From: Bisporella sp. PMI_857
Taxonomy: Eukaryota > Ascomycota > Leotiomycetes > Helotiales > Helotiaceae
Direction: 5' to 3'
Length of the DNA stretch: 64,000 bases
NCBI GenBank assembly: GCA_021307315.1
Contig: JAJSPD010000051.1
Coordinates: 288,537 to 352,536 of the forward strand
The notes beneath the pieces are model-generated. The model was not told where the DNA came from and did not search any database. It saw only the letters and a list, made by a program, of their open reading frames with translations. Positions 11,762 through 23,344 of the stretch are shown one piece after another; positions within the stretch are counted from its first letter, which is position 1; the number at the start of each line of letters is the position of its first letter. The translations under genes and the position numbers were made by a program.

Positions 11762-12825
11762 TTAAAAGAATGCACTTGCGTTCAATGACAATCCTGCTCC
11801 AAAAACCATCAACGACATAAAAATATCATAAATGAAGCACGTCAAAAGATACCCAGATGTTCTTTTCTTGTATGCTGGGACAGCGCCTTGAGCAGCGAAA
11901 AAGATGCTGCCATAGTCTGTACAGAAAGCCGTATCCAAAACACGACAAAGGGCTAACCAGAAAGTAGCGCAACCCGGCCCACCAGCACATCCTAGCAATT
12001 AATATACCATAGTATCGACAATATTTACGCATCTGCTGGGGGGTTATTTGCCATACTAACTGCCACCCAGCATCGGCAGTCGTATGCCAGCATCTGCTCG
12101 AGGCACGGTTGCTCCGTGTACCACAGCGCAACAGCAACAGCAGCAGCCACAACCCAGCCTTTTCCATAGCAGAACTCGGGGATGTTTCCAAAGAGTCGAA
12201 ACTCGCCCGGCAACCGAGGCATAGGCCAGAGCAAATCGAACCATAACAGCAGCCTCGAGCCGATCTTGACCTCTCCCAACAGCAAACGCATATAACCGGG
12301 CATGGTGGATATAACATGGCGTGAGGAAGCGAATCTTTAGGCACCAGGCCAGGGATACATACTCGACGAACCCCCTGGAAGCCAGGCTTTCTCCTCACTC
12401 GGTGCCTGGATAGGGCATCCCCAGTCTCCGCACGATGCTTGAACCCAGCGACCCGCCATGATATAACGGGAAGATAAGAACGTTGAATCCCGATGGATAG
12501 GAACATGGGAATTTTCTGCCCTTCATAGCGATTTTGTGATTTGGATCATCGCAGCCCAAGCTTCCTGTTTATCTGATAAGTAGTTAGCACTGTGGTACCA
12601 TAAAACCGCCAAGACTGGCGCGCAGCACCATTGCAAGGTTACAAGGGGAAAGGAAGATCTTGCTGCGATGTTACCATACTTCGTCCATGTGACACCGTTT
12701 AAGCGAGCTGCAAAAAACAAAAAGTTGGCTTGGACAAGCAAATACGCAGATCTTGATACTGTAAAGTGCTTTATGCATCTTACCTTCACAACTGATAAAT
12801 GATTTTCATGGCGCTGTGGCTGCAT
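11762..12825 (-). other. GC-richer block with intron-like signals; possible unrecognised gene or remnant
   Basis: This block is richer in GC than its surroundings and has long overlapping minus-strand frames, the longest at 11826-12506. Intron-like signals are GTAAGA...TTTTTTGCAG (about 12715-12785) and GTTAGT...TTGCTAG (about 11993-12057). The second would join a frame near 12060-12240 to a C-terminal frame ending at 11762 with a hydrophobic tail. I could not assemble one convincing protein and recognise no family. It may be a decayed gene. Confidence 0.2.
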
Positions 12826-13532
12826 CGGCGCGCAAAATTTCCCGGTAAATCATGGACTAATAAATGGTCTTTTCGCCAGTCTAACTGGGTATTAGCGTGA
12901 AATAAACATATTGCGGCCTAGTGACGTCACGTATGACCCTTGTCAATAAGGCACAAGTATAAGATGATATTATCCGACAAACTACTTGTCCTCTAAGAGA
13001 ATGGCTACAAATAAAACACTGCCACATGCCTATCGTCGGGCATTTTTATGGCTAAACAGGCTAATACAGCATATCCTTATTTTTGTTTGTGACCCCGAAG
13101 TGACTTTGATTCTACGAACCTTGATGAGACACACCGACCTCAGGGATATACGATCCTGCAATCGGCGAGCACAAAACACGGAGCAGAAATGTAGGTTGCT
13201 ACCAGACTATGCTCTAGAAGAATGTATTAGAGAGATGGGCTAGAGCGTTTGTGTTAACTAGCTTGGGTTCTATGACTATGGTATTTAAAGCATCAAGCGT
13301 CTGTGTATATCTGACATGGACCCAGCGATAAGCCCTTGCTCCGCCTCCACGAAAGCTTTGAATGCGCTCTTTGCGGTCTAAAAGTCTAAGGGAGGGTCAA
13401 CGATAATCTTGCAGGCATCGCTACGAGCTTTCAGATACCTCCAAAACCAAAGCTACGATAATATCTCGATGCAAGATCTCACGTCGTCCACACTCTGCAC
13501 TCCGTATATTTGCAGGGTCTGATATCCACGCC
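12826..13532. other. Intergenic; no gene seen
   Basis: A TGACGTCA palindrome (CRE-like) lies near 12920-12930. No gene is assigned. Confidence 0.4.
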
Positions 13533-14594
13533 TCATGCGGTTGCAATACCCTCGGCCAAGCTGTATCTCGGATGCTGCTTCTGTTCGGCCAGAGGGCCAT
13601 TCTTCAACCACTCATAAATCTCTGAGTATATTCTTTCGCACCTTTCGGCATTCGCAGCTTGGATCTCCTTGCTTTCCCTAAAGGAGTGTGTGAAAGAGTG
13701 TGTAGCTCCCATGATCAAGCTCCAACGATACCCATTAACCTCAAACTCAATCTCCTGCTCCTTTGTTAATTCTTTAATACCAGCAAGCTTCTGCATCATG
13801 ATACGGGATTCCCGAGTTAAGATATCATATTGTGGCGCAACCATGAAGATCCACCTGGGAAGCGCATCCTTGGAAGCGTAGATAGGACTGAGAAGAGGAT
13901 CTCGTCGATTTTGTGTGGATGGTATATATCCCCAACTCATCGCCGGACCGACGCTCGCCAAACTATCCCTCACATGCTCTTTATATAGCCTTAACTTGAA
14001 TTTCTCGCTTGGGTGCGTACTCCAGTCTACAGCAGGGTAGAATGGAACAGCAGCTTTGACGATACCCTTCAACTCTGGAGACTGGCATGCAGAAAGAGCA
14101 AGGGTACCACCGGCACTAAAACCACCCATCACAACCCTCGATTTATCAATCGGCAGTGTTCTATCGTGGATGACAGCAAGAGCCATAGCTATAACGTCGT
14201 GGACGGGAACTGGATATCGATGGATGGGGCTCTTCCGATAATCAAGACTAACAACCAACATGCCAGTGCGTTTCGCCCAAGCCGAACAGAACTCATCGTC
14301 AATTTCGGGGTCTCCAAAGGCAAAGCCACCACCATGAATATCGATGTAGAGCGGTAGCAGACCTTTCTTCTCCAATGTTGGTGGAATGAAGATGCGGTTC
14401 GTGAGCTTTGGTCTGCATGGGTAGCTCTTCAGTAGTGTCGGCCGGGTGGTGGGTAAGGCTGGGCGGATGAGACGCTGGATGTAGATGATGAGGAATACGA
14501 GCCCTTTGATGCTCCAGAGACGAAAGAAGTGGCTCAAGGTCTCAAAGAGCGGCAGGCTTCCTGCAATTACTGGGGCAAGAGGTATGTGCTCCAT
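13533..14594 (-). CDS. Alpha/beta-hydrolase, hormone-sensitive-lipase-like (alpha/beta hydrolase_3)
   Basis: Single exon, 353 residues from ATG 14594, which has a good context (ACGATGG); the open frame upstream of it lacks an ATG. The oxyanion motif HGGGFAFGDP begins at residue 87 and the nucleophile elbow is GFSAGG with Ser150. The likely acid is Asp247 in QYDIL and the base His289 or His293 in ATHSFTH, so a full triad is visible. This is the HSL-type esterase family. A hydrophobic stretch near residues 30-45 (KGLVFLIIYIQRLI) may be a membrane anchor. The substrate is unknown, probably small esters. The neighbouring asparaginase lies on the same strand, but fungal genes here are unlikely to be cotranscribed. 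Confidence 0.88.
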   Translation of the reverse strand: MEHIPLAPVIAGSLPLFETLSHFFRLWSIKGLVFLIIYIQRLIRPALPTTRPTLLKSYPCRPKLTNRIFIPPTLEKKGLLPLYIDIHGGGFAFGDPEIDDEFCSAWAKRTGMLVVSLDYRKSPIHRYPVPVHDVIAMALAVIHDRTLPIDKSRVVMGGFSAGGTLALSACQSPELKGIVKAAVPFYPAVDWSTHPSEKFKLRLYKEHVRDSLASVGPAMSWGYIPSTQNRRDPLLSPIYASKDALPRWIFMVAPQYDILTRESRIMMQKLAGIKELTKEQEIEFEVNGYRWSLIMGATHSFTHSFRESKEIQAANAERCERIYSEIYEWLKNGPLAEQKQHPRYSLAEGIATA

Positions 14595-15160
14595 CGTGCT
14601 TGGCAATGTCAAACCATGAGTTTGTAGCCCAGCGAAGCTCAAAAGGCGCTGTTATGAATGGCAGAGCCTATGGATTGGTCAGAGAGACGATTTGGAGAAC
14701 TCCTAAGGATGCCAATACCGAGGTTTGAATTATGGAGAGATATCCGGTGGCTCCAAATGTGGTGTTGATCACCTGGTCCTGCCTCAGAGTCAGGCTGCTC
14801 CTATTTGACACAGCCTTTTTTAAATTTGTGAATTCCCGAAGAACTGCTAGAAGAACCCAAGTCGGAAGATTGAATATCAGGTAAGAGCATCAACTCGCGT
14901 GTAGTTTCGAAGAAATGGATTTTCTGGGGGTTGAAGTACTGAGTGTGTGGCCCCACTTTTCTCTTAGGGCTACGGCCGTAAACTGTATAATGGAATGAGC
15001 GAGAGAAAATGAGATATAATGAGAGAGTGAGAAAGAAAAAGGAATGGAAATATCCCTCGCTGTCGATATGAACATAACATGGTTTGAGTATTCATCAATT
15101 GGTTCCTATATCCAGATGTTCACATCGAGAGAACTCAGAAAACCATTGGCAAAGACTCAT
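14595..15160. other. Intergenic; no gene seen
   Basis: Upstream region of the alpha/beta-hydrolase and downstream region of the asparaginase. No gene or clear element. Confidence 0.5.
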
Positions 15161-16558
15161 CTACAGGCTTTCATCAATCCAATCATCCAAGTCATACTCC
15201 TTACCTTCTCCTTCGTACTTCTCCAGACCAGGATGCTGGTTGGGCTTCCAGAGCCTCATTACAGCCTTGCCCTTCTTATCTACTGCTGCTCTGAACAATC
15301 CCCCGCAGTTGAAATCATCCACAATATGTGATCTCGCCGACTTCCTCTCGCCATATACATCCTGGACTACCGTGAGCTCAATGCCAATGATCCCGCCTGC
15401 ACCTTCACCAGTCTTCCTGAATCGATCACCAGCACTTTTCTCAAGCTCTCCGCCACGACCAGCTATTTCAGTGACAGCGGTTTGCAGCGAGGTCTTCTGA
15501 CTAGATTTTGATCCTCGATATCTGGCAATCGCAGAAGCGGTTCGTGCAGCATTCGTCCGCAAGAAGGAGTCGCCATTTCCAGTGCCTGACATCGCTGTTG
15601 AGCGAAAGGTTCTTTCATTTCTCCTCAAAGTCTTCTCCTCCAGTGGTATAGGCTGATATATCGTTAAACTAGGAAAACAATCTGCCATCAATCCTTTTAA
15701 TGTGTTACTCAAAACAAAGCTCGGGCCCGGTTGCCTCAAACCCAATTCCTCCTCTAGTGGCGTCTCCTCTTCCCACTCCTCGGCCCAAAAGCCAGCTCCA
15801 AGAGTAGGTGTATCTCCAATCCTCCCCGTAAGTTTATTTGTCATACCACCCGTACTCGTAGCCACAGCCAACACTCCCTCGCTATCCAACGCAACGGCAC
15901 CACATGTCCCCTGTGACACAAATTCCTCCGCATCCCAGGTAGCAATCCCTCCATTCTTCTCATTTTCTAGGCCCCTAATATGTTCATCCCACCGAGCCTG
16001 TGTGAAGAAGTAATCTTTCTTCACCAATTCCAACCCCCATTGTTCTGCTAACTTTTCCGCCGTGCTCCGCCATAACTGGCTGTGTCCCTGCGCACCCTGT
16101 GCTCCCTTCTTGCTCCCAAACTCTGTATCCTCTTCTCCCCGCACCAACATCTCTCGCGCGAGCTTTATAGGATTCTTCACATGTTGTAGACCTATAACGC
16201 CGACGCCGCGTTTCTTCTTGCCTTTAGAGACCATGACCGAAGCTTCCATCTCTTGAACGCCATCGCGGGTAAACACTGCGCCACGGCCGGAGTTGAAGAG
16301 TGGGTTGTTTTCGAGAAGGGAAACGGCGAAGGTTACGGCGTCGAGGGCGGATACTGAGCGTGAGGTGCCAAGTGGAAAAGAGGATGGTGAGGTGAGGAAA
16401 CGGTGAGAGGTGGCTAAGATGGTGAGGAGCGAGTCGTGGTATGCTTTGTATTTTTCTGGAGGGAGGTTGGAGGGGAGGATATTTCCCGCACCACCGTGTA
16501 TGATGAGACGCGGTGTGAGAGGTGGAGGCTTAGGTTTAAATTGCTCTTTGTACTCCAT
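15161..16558 (-). CDS. Ntn-type asparaginase / isoaspartyl peptidase (peptidase family T2)
   Basis: Single exon, 465 residues from ATG 16558. HGGAGNI (from residue 21), SGRGAVFT (about 90) and QGTCGAVALD (Thr218) are the hallmarks of plant-type asparaginases and isoaspartyl aminopeptidases. These cleave themselves before the threonine, which becomes the N-terminal nucleophile of the beta subunit. GTGNGDSFLR near 330 matches the glycine-rich substrate loop. The protein is longer than bacterial members, with charged inserts before the cleavage site and near the C-terminus, as in fungal relatives. It would hydrolyse L-Asn and/or beta-aspartyl peptides in the cytosol; no signal peptide is seen. 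Which substrate is favoured cannot be told. Confidence 0.92.
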   Translation of the reverse strand: MEYKEQFKPKPPPLTPRLIIHGGAGNILPSNLPPEKYKAYHDSLLTILATSHRFLTSPSSFPLGTSRSVSALDAVTFAVSLLENNPLFNSGRGAVFTRDGVQEMEASVMVSKGKKKRGVGVIGLQHVKNPIKLAREMLVRGEEDTEFGSKKGAQGAQGHSQLWRSTAEKLAEQWGLELVKKDYFFTQARWDEHIRGLENEKNGGIATWDAEEFVSQGTCGAVALDSEGVLAVATSTGGMTNKLTGRIGDTPTLGAGFWAEEWEEETPLEEELGLRQPGPSFVLSNTLKGLMADCFPSLTIYQPIPLEEKTLRRNERTFRSTAMSGTGNGDSFLRTNAARTASAIARYRGSKSSQKTSLQTAVTEIAGRGGELEKSAGDRFRKTGEGAGGIIGIELTVVQDVYGERKSARSHIVDDFNCGGLFRAAVDKKGKAVMRLWKPNQHPGLEKYEGEGKEYDLDDWIDESL

Positions 16559-17167
16559 TGTATAGGTATAATGACGTCGGCATAGACTAAGCAAAGGGAG
16601 AACGACGATGCAATGAAGGATATCGTACGAAATGTTGAGGGTTTATTGACGTTATCGCTCCTCGGCATTGAGCTCTAGGCTTATCGCAACGAGGGGTGCT
16701 CCAAGAGTGGGATTTAAAGTTCTGAGTAACAGTTAGGGCTTTTCTTATGCAGGGTAACCCGAGCGTGACAACATTATTGCAATTTTCCAGCCTTGGTGTG
16801 TTAGCGAGATTGCCAAGGCATAGCCCCTTTTTCCGGGGCATCCTGAAATTTCCTGATCAGTCTTAGTCTGAAAGCAGATATAAACGGCAGATGACCGAAA
16901 AAGGGTAGGATGTGGTAAAAACAAAACGTGTCAGGACGCTCAACCAATGAAGATCTCCAGATACCGAATTTTTGTTTACGGTTCTGCCGGATTTAACGGA
17001 TATTGGCACGTCGATACTTGCTTAACGCCTTTTTATGAGCCCAATAGTTATAGCAGCGTCGAAGAGGCATTACATAAGTAGTTCATAGATGAATTTCCCA
17101 TTGTATCGTTAAACTTATTGTTAAATTCAAAATAATATTCAGGTCTATTCCCAAAATATAAAAAATC
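16559..17167. promoter_or_regulatory. Divergent intergenic region between asparaginase and SDR genes
   Basis: The two genes point away from each other, so this holds both promoters. I see no distinctive operator. An AT-rich stretch lies just upstream of the SDR start. Confidence 0.4.
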
Positions 17168-18112
17168 ATGTCTTCTTCGCCCGTCTGGTTCATAACAGGA
17201 TGCTCCTCAGGATTTGGAGCAGCTCTTGCCCTCCTTGCCCTAAAGAATGGCCACAGAGTAATTGCAACATCCCGAAATCCCTCTAAATCCGCAGATCTTG
17301 TCTCCCAAGTCGAAGGTCTTGGTGGGAAATGGCTTGCCCTCGATATCTGTGGTGCGGACGTCGAGTCCGTAGTCGAAGAAGCCACCAAAATATATGGAAG
17401 AATTGACATTCTCGTTAATAACGCTGGTTACTGTTTGCTTGGGGCGTTTGAGTCGTTCAGGTAATCTTCAGTCCCGTATCGTAATCCATGGAAAGGCTCA
17501 AGCTAACGATTGGACTTAAATTGTAGCGACCATGATTGCCGCGCCGAAATAGAAGTCAATTTATTCGCCCCCATGCACCTCACAAGGCTTATCCTACCGT
17601 CGATGCGTGCGCGTAAATCAGGGACAATAATAAATATCTCCTCCGCCGCCGGGATTCGAGCATTACCTTCGCGGACCTTGTACTCGGCCTCCAAATTTGC
17701 CATTGAGGGTTTCTCTGAAGCTCTCCGCGGCGAGGTGCAGCCGCTCGGAATCCGCGTGTTACTCGTCGAGCCGGGGGCCTTTCGTACTCCTTTCGCAGCT
17801 AATCTGATTCTGGGCGAGAAAGAAACGCCTACCGAGTACGCAGGGACGGTGACGGAGCAGATCCTGCAATTGGTGAAGGATATGGCTAGCGGGGAGAATA
17901 AGGAAGTGAAGATGATGGGAGATGTGGAGAAGGGGGTTCAGGCCATCTGGGACGTGGTTATGAAAACAGGCCAAGCGGAGGGTATGGAGGAGTTTCTGAG
18001 ATTGCCTCTTGGGAAGGACGGGAGTGCGTCGTGGGAGCACAAAATTAACGATCTGAAGAGGAATTTGGATGGTACAAAGCATATCTGGATGAATACTGAC
18101 CATGACGGTTAG
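17168..18112 (+). CDS. Short-chain dehydrogenase/reductase (classical SDR)
   Basis: Two exons (17168-17460, 17527-18112) with a 66-nt GTAATC...TTGTAG intron give 292 residues. The N-terminal nucleotide-binding motif is TGCSSGFG (10-17), the structural NNAG is near 85, and the catalytic Ser137, Tyr150 and Lys154 lie in INISSAAG and YSASK. LVEPGAFRTPF follows the active site, as in classical SDRs. The substrate is unknown; relatives reduce or oxidise sugars, steroids and polyketide intermediates. ATG 17168 is the only start that leaves the Rossmann motif at its usual distance from the N-terminus. Confidence 0.92.
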
Positions 18113-18901
18113 CTCGTGCCATGAAATTACGATTCTCAGATCGGTCCAGCTTAATTATATTACGAGAGACTGTCTTTAATAACATTCAACACGCCGCTAT
18201 TATGATACAGGGAAGGTTAAAGATCTAGCTAGACTTGGCCAAGAAAAAAAAGTGCATAAGCTTGTTTTGTCCACTGGCTTGTGAACTACGTTATTATATT
18301 GTTTGGAAAAGTTATATTAATTTTATACTATTTGTTAAGTCCTAAATTCAATAGCATGTTACAATTAGTAAGATCTAATAGTTACAAAAAACCAATAGGT
18401 CGAGACTTAAATATTTGGACCCAACTTATTGAGTCCATATTCTTGAAGACCCACCCCATGAGTACCCAGGACCTAGTTCGCAATCTACTCCTACTCCCTC
18501 ACCACAGTCACATCTATTCCCCCTGCTACCTTCTAACTCGATTTATCGTTCGTTCTTTGCAGACCTAAAGATTCCGAGTGCTAGTATCTCTGTATTCTTG
18601 ATTTGATTTCCTCTTCCATTGGATCGAGCAAAGCAGAAACAGACGCTGTAGATATGTATAGCGACAAAGTTCATTCTCAATTGTAAATCGGTAATATTCT
18701 AGTTCCCCGATATGGTGTCGCTAGTATACGGCGTCTCGGTACTAGATTGGCAGCAGGTTGAGTCTAGGAATCAGAAATTTAGTACGGAAACTTGCCATGC
18801 GTCGTAATCTTCAATTTTACCGAAGTGAGACTCAAAAGTGATCTTGAGTATGTTGACTTGTAAAGGACTGCATTGCAGGCATGACAACAGCCATATGTTG
18901 A
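18113..18901. other. Intergenic, AT-rich; no gene seen
   Basis: Downstream of the SDR gene. Short frames only. Confidence 0.5.
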
Positions 18902-20769
18902 TCAAATTGTTTTTGTCTCCTGATTCTTCCATTTTTTTGTAGGGATTGTGGATATGGTATTGGTTGTTGAAGTTAAGAGTTCTGGGAGGAGCCGTGGGAA
19001 TTTCATGTACGACGAAAACACCTCTGCGTCATCCATGACATCAATGATCCTAGGGTAAAGGCCGCCTTCAAGCAAAGAATGGATTGACCCCTCACTATTT
19101 CCATCAGAAAAACGGGCTGTCCTGGTAGATACAAATTGTTGAACAACTCTTTTGAAGACTGATATATCTTCCTCGGTATCATCAGACTCAAGTTCAGGAA
19201 ATTCGCTTTCCGAGAACTACGAGAATTTATGGAAATCTGAACTAATTTCAATCGGAATCTCGAGGTCGATGGGGTGGTTAAAATGGTCTACCATCAGGAG
19301 CTCGTCATAGGTAGAGCTTAGAGTGTCCAGATCGGACGCTTTGCCGAAGGTGGACCCTGGATAGCCTTGACTATCTAAGGCTCTGTTCATTAGATATTTT
19401 TCTCTAGAGTAAGCCGGAAGAGACTTTGCCCGTCGCGGATGGTGATGAGAAACACTCTCAGCCTCCGTCGGATTTTCTAGAGTCAGAGGTGAGAGTTTAC
19501 TGGGGTATTCCGCAAAAAGAGAAATTGCTCGCCGCGGAGGATACCGAACACTTTGATTGGCCGATAGATGTTCTAGAGTTGGAAATAAACGGTCCCGGTT
19601 AACACGAAGCCGTCTCTTCTTGCTGTGTTTCTTAGAAGACGATAGTCGGTCTGTGTTAATGGGGAAATGTTCCGTTACACGCTGTTTCTTAGAATTTTCT
19701 CATTTGCCCGCCTGGAAAAGATACTAATACACGCTTGTGGCAAGCTGGGCTACCATTGAAGACATCCGTAAGCTTCGTAACAAACCTACATAAGATATTT
19801 TACATACCATGTGGTCCAAGACTTCACATCTGTCATATCCCATGATCCCGAGCAGCTATTCTCTGGGCAGTTTACTATCCTCGCATTTGACCTGGATTCT
19901 AGGATCCTGCGCACAATCATGGACATCTCCACCTCAGAGCCAGGGACAATTATCCTGGACCATGAAATGGCGTCCAGCGCTTGATTATCTGCAAGGCGAG
20001 AGATCATGTACCTGCCCTTGTTGACCAAGCTTGACCCTGGAAGGTCCTTGAACTCGAACTCGATGAAATCTTGCATCATCTACGATCACCATAAGCGATA
20101 ATTTGACATTATTGGCTCAAGCTTTATACCTTGAAAGTTCGAAAGTACTCGTACGGTAATATCCTTGGAGCACGACCGATTGCGTCGAGAAAAGAAATAT
20201 TGTACTTAGCTAGGAGTAGAGGCATCAAAGCAGCAGATGGTTTTACTAAGCGCGACAGCGCGAGGCTAGGTAAAATGCTTTAGTACCGGACAAATGAACT
20301 AGAGAAAGACATACTAACAATAGATTCTGCAGGAAGTGACCTAAGTACACAAGCACAAGATAATAACTTTCAAAATTAGCAGAACTGTAACCCTGTATTT
20401 GATAACGACTTACACGTCTCGAAGAGATTCATAATTCTTTTCATCACAGCTTGAGGGAGAGGCCAACAGTTTATCTTTCTTGATCGCTTGAACTGAGTAG
20501 GGGCTTTCATCCGCGGCGACCGCTGTACCATTTCCCTCTAGCCTTCGAGTCACTTTTCCTCGGAGACATGCCTCAATCCGTTCTTGTGTGAGATTCACAA
20601 CATTCAACTGCTAATATATGAGATTGTTCTTTGCGTACAATTTCGCATATTGTCCTTCTAAGCTTGAGAGGAGTCGGTTGTGGTTTGTTTCTTGTGCCCT
20701 TTCAAACTTCTCGAGCCTCCTCGGTTCTAGGCTAGGTAGATTGTTTCGAAGTAGATCAATTAAGTCACT
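18902..20769 (-). pseudogene. Decayed gene with coiled-coil segment and ubiquitin-like (ULD-type) domain
   Basis: Coherent coding sequence can be followed from about 20769 to TGA 18902 but with several breaks. A charged helical segment (LEPRRLEKFERAQE) is followed by TAG at 20611-20613, then QERIEACLRG. Two introns fit well: 20266-20413 (GTAAGT...CCTAG) and 20080-20129 (GTATAA...CGTAG). They join ISFLDAIGRAPRILPYEYF to DFIEFEFKDLPG and ISWSRIIVPGSEVEMSMI, which is the pattern of the fungal ubiquitin-like domain found in STAND/NLR-associated and related proteins. After a donor at 19807 the frame is lost near 19690, regained in a basic Ser-rich region, cut by TAG at 19217-19219, and continues for about 100 acidic codons. 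The family assignment is from memory of the pattern and is moderate. Confidence 0.6.
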
Positions 20770-21407
20770 TTAAACGCCTCTACTTTCAAAATTAAATGCA
20801 AGCAATATAATTAGCTGCGATCTTCCCTTAGTACTTGTACTTTTAGAGTTATACTTTACCCGTAATATCGTTGCTGGTGTGCTGCCTGTTCAGGTATAGC
20901 GCCTCGCTTGCAGAGCCGCTGCTTTTGAGGGATGTCTATAAGGCCCCCTCTGTCCCCTTTCAACTTCTTCAACTCATCTCAACATTCCCAGCATTGCCTC
21001 CATGCTACCATCTCCCTAATAGGGATGTAGTTCCGCCTCGCCTCGACTTCGGCTTTGATCTCTCAGCTCGGACCTCCACGAGAATATGTCTGACAAAACC
21101 CATACCTCTATTTATCACCATTATGGTTCCCTAAGAAATACCGCGCTGAGAATTAGGCGATGTTTGCTGGGAAGGTAAGTAAGTCTTTGTAAATTATTGT
21201 TTGCTAACTTTTTGAGTTATTGGAGGTCGGGAGAAGGTAGGTGTGTTTCAATTTCTCGACTTTTTTGTCTGCTCTCTAAGCGAGGTCGCCTACTTGAGGA
21301 TGACGGACTCAATACCTATAGGTTCATAGAACAGAAACTCAGATTTGTCATTTATCGGAGATACCATATTTACACTGCCTATACATGATTTAATTTATCA
21401 AGGCCTA
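20770..21407. other. Intergenic; no gene seen
   Basis: May include the 5' end of the decayed ULD gene. Plus-strand frames at 20871-21134 and 21197-21388 have no family resemblance. Confidence 0.4.
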
Positions 21408-23344
21408 CTAATCATATATAGGCGGCAACTCCATGAGTTTCCAAAAGTCCTCAAAATCCAACGTTTGCGTATCCCCTATCGACCCATCCCTCGCCTCCCT
21501 CATTGTAAAACCATTTCCCAAAAAGGCAAAACGATTAGCGCACTTCCCACCCACATAATCAAAAATATAGTCCTCCCACCGAGGATGCCTCATCAAAGCC
21601 ACAAAATGGTACGCACTCCCGGCATAAACAGCCACGATCCGACCACCCTTCGTCCCTCGCTTGTACCAACTACTACAGCCCTCAGCCCAGACACTGTTTC
21701 GTAAATAGGCTTGACTGTGCTCATTATAATCATCCATTGCTTCCTTGCTAACATCCATGCTCCGAATCCCCTGCGTCTGCATCTTCTCCACACATTTATA
21801 GATGTAAGTCGCCTGGGCCTGAATACCCTGCACCAAGCCCCCATTTGAAACCGGCGAATTCGGACCTATAAGCATGAAATAATTCGGGAACCCGGAGACG
21901 GTAGTGCCGAAATAGCATTCCGGATCTCCCTCCTGCCACCGCTGAGCTAGCGAGACATTGTTGCGCCCCACGAGCTGGAAGCGTGGCTGGTATGTGCTGT
22001 CGAAACCCGTAGCGCAGATGATGGCGTCGAGATCCACATGTCTACCATCTGTGGTTAGAATGCCCCTCGAGGTGATATTGGCGATGCCATCCCATATACA
22101 TTCGACATTGTCCTGGCCCAGTGCTTCGAGGAATCCAGGGCCGGCTGTGAGGCGCCGGCAGCCGACTGAAAATGAGGGGAGGAGCCACTTGGCAATTTGT
22201 TTTCCTTTTTCTGACGGGCCGAGACGTTCGAGCATGCTGGTGCGGACAGAATCGTTCAGTTTTTGTTGGGCGGCTTTGCCTCCCCGTGAGGCTTTGAAGC
22301 CTTCCATGCGGCGTTTTGCGAGGTCTCGTCGGTGGAGGAGGAGATAGTCTGGGTCGGTGGCGAAGCGCTTCTGGATTTCAGGGAGGTAGGTGTAGTTAGA
22401 GTCGATGATGGAGCCTTTTTCATGGGATTTTGGAGGGTTGAGTCCTGGTTGAGGAGTTATATATACAGAGGAACGGGCGAAGATGGTGTTGTGTTTAGCA
22501 ACTGCGGAAAAAATTAGAAAGGTAAGTAGGTAGAGGAGGCCATGGTGATGAGAACATGCTCTTTGCTACCTGGGGCAGAATTTGGATGCCCGATGAACCA
22601 ATCCCAATTACTGCCACTTTTTTGTCCTGCAAGTTGAATGACTCGTCCCATGACGCTGAGTGCATCAGTTTGCCTCTGAATTTTTCAAACCCTTCGATTT
22701 TAGGCCATTTCCAGTTGCTGTTATCTATTATTAGTTTCCGCATGAGATTTTCTCATTCAAGAGGCATGTCAAGACTAACTTCAACACCCCTGCCGCATTT
22801 ATTAATACATGGCAAAAGTCGTCGAATTCAACACCAGACTCTTGATTCGTAACTTTCAGACGCCATTGACCTGACACTTCATCCCATATCGCGCTCGTGA
22901 CTTTATGGCGATACTTGAAGAACTTATCACAATCATACTTCTTTGACACTTCTTTTAAATACCCATGGATCTCAGGTGATGTGGCATAGTAGTTAGGCCA
23001 ATCTGGCTTGGGACAGAAGCTGTAAACATAACTATGTACCGGTGAATCACACTGGCAGCCCGGATACCTTGGGTCAATTAGTTGGAATATAGTTGAGGGC
23101 TGTGGAATAAAGAGACTTGCCGATTGATGAGCCAGGTGCCTCCAAGATCGCTGTTCATCTCGTATATTTGGAATTCGATGTTGTGATCTTGCATTTTTTG
23201 GGACACGATAATTGACATCATCAGTCCTGAGTAGCCACCCCCAATACAGACCAATCGAAGGCGGCGGCGTGATCCCATTGGGGCATCTTGGATCTTGTAG
23301 GCCTTGTCATCCTCAGATTCAGCAGAGCCATTAGGAATTTCCAT
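21408..23344 (-). CDS. Flavin-dependent Baeyer-Villiger-type monooxygenase, possible one-base frameshift
   Basis: Exons 23121-23344, 22780-23067, 22570-22717 and 21408-22501. The FAD motif IGGGYSGLM and LGGTWLINRYPG are near the N-terminus, the BVMO fingerprint reads FRGKLMHSASW, and the NADP motif is VIGIGSSGIQ. Such enzymes insert oxygen next to ketones or oxidise heteroatoms using NADPH and FAD. Intron 1 (23068-23120) begins GCAAGT, a GC-AG intron; intron 2 is 62 nt. The third junction is wrong by one base: GTAGCA...CCGCAG joins CAG to TTGCTAAA, whereas the family needs G before TT (GTT GCT AAA). With the standard splice the frame would stop soon after. Either a base is lost at the donor, or splicing is unusual, or the sequence has an error. 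About 584 residues if intact. Confidence 0.8.
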
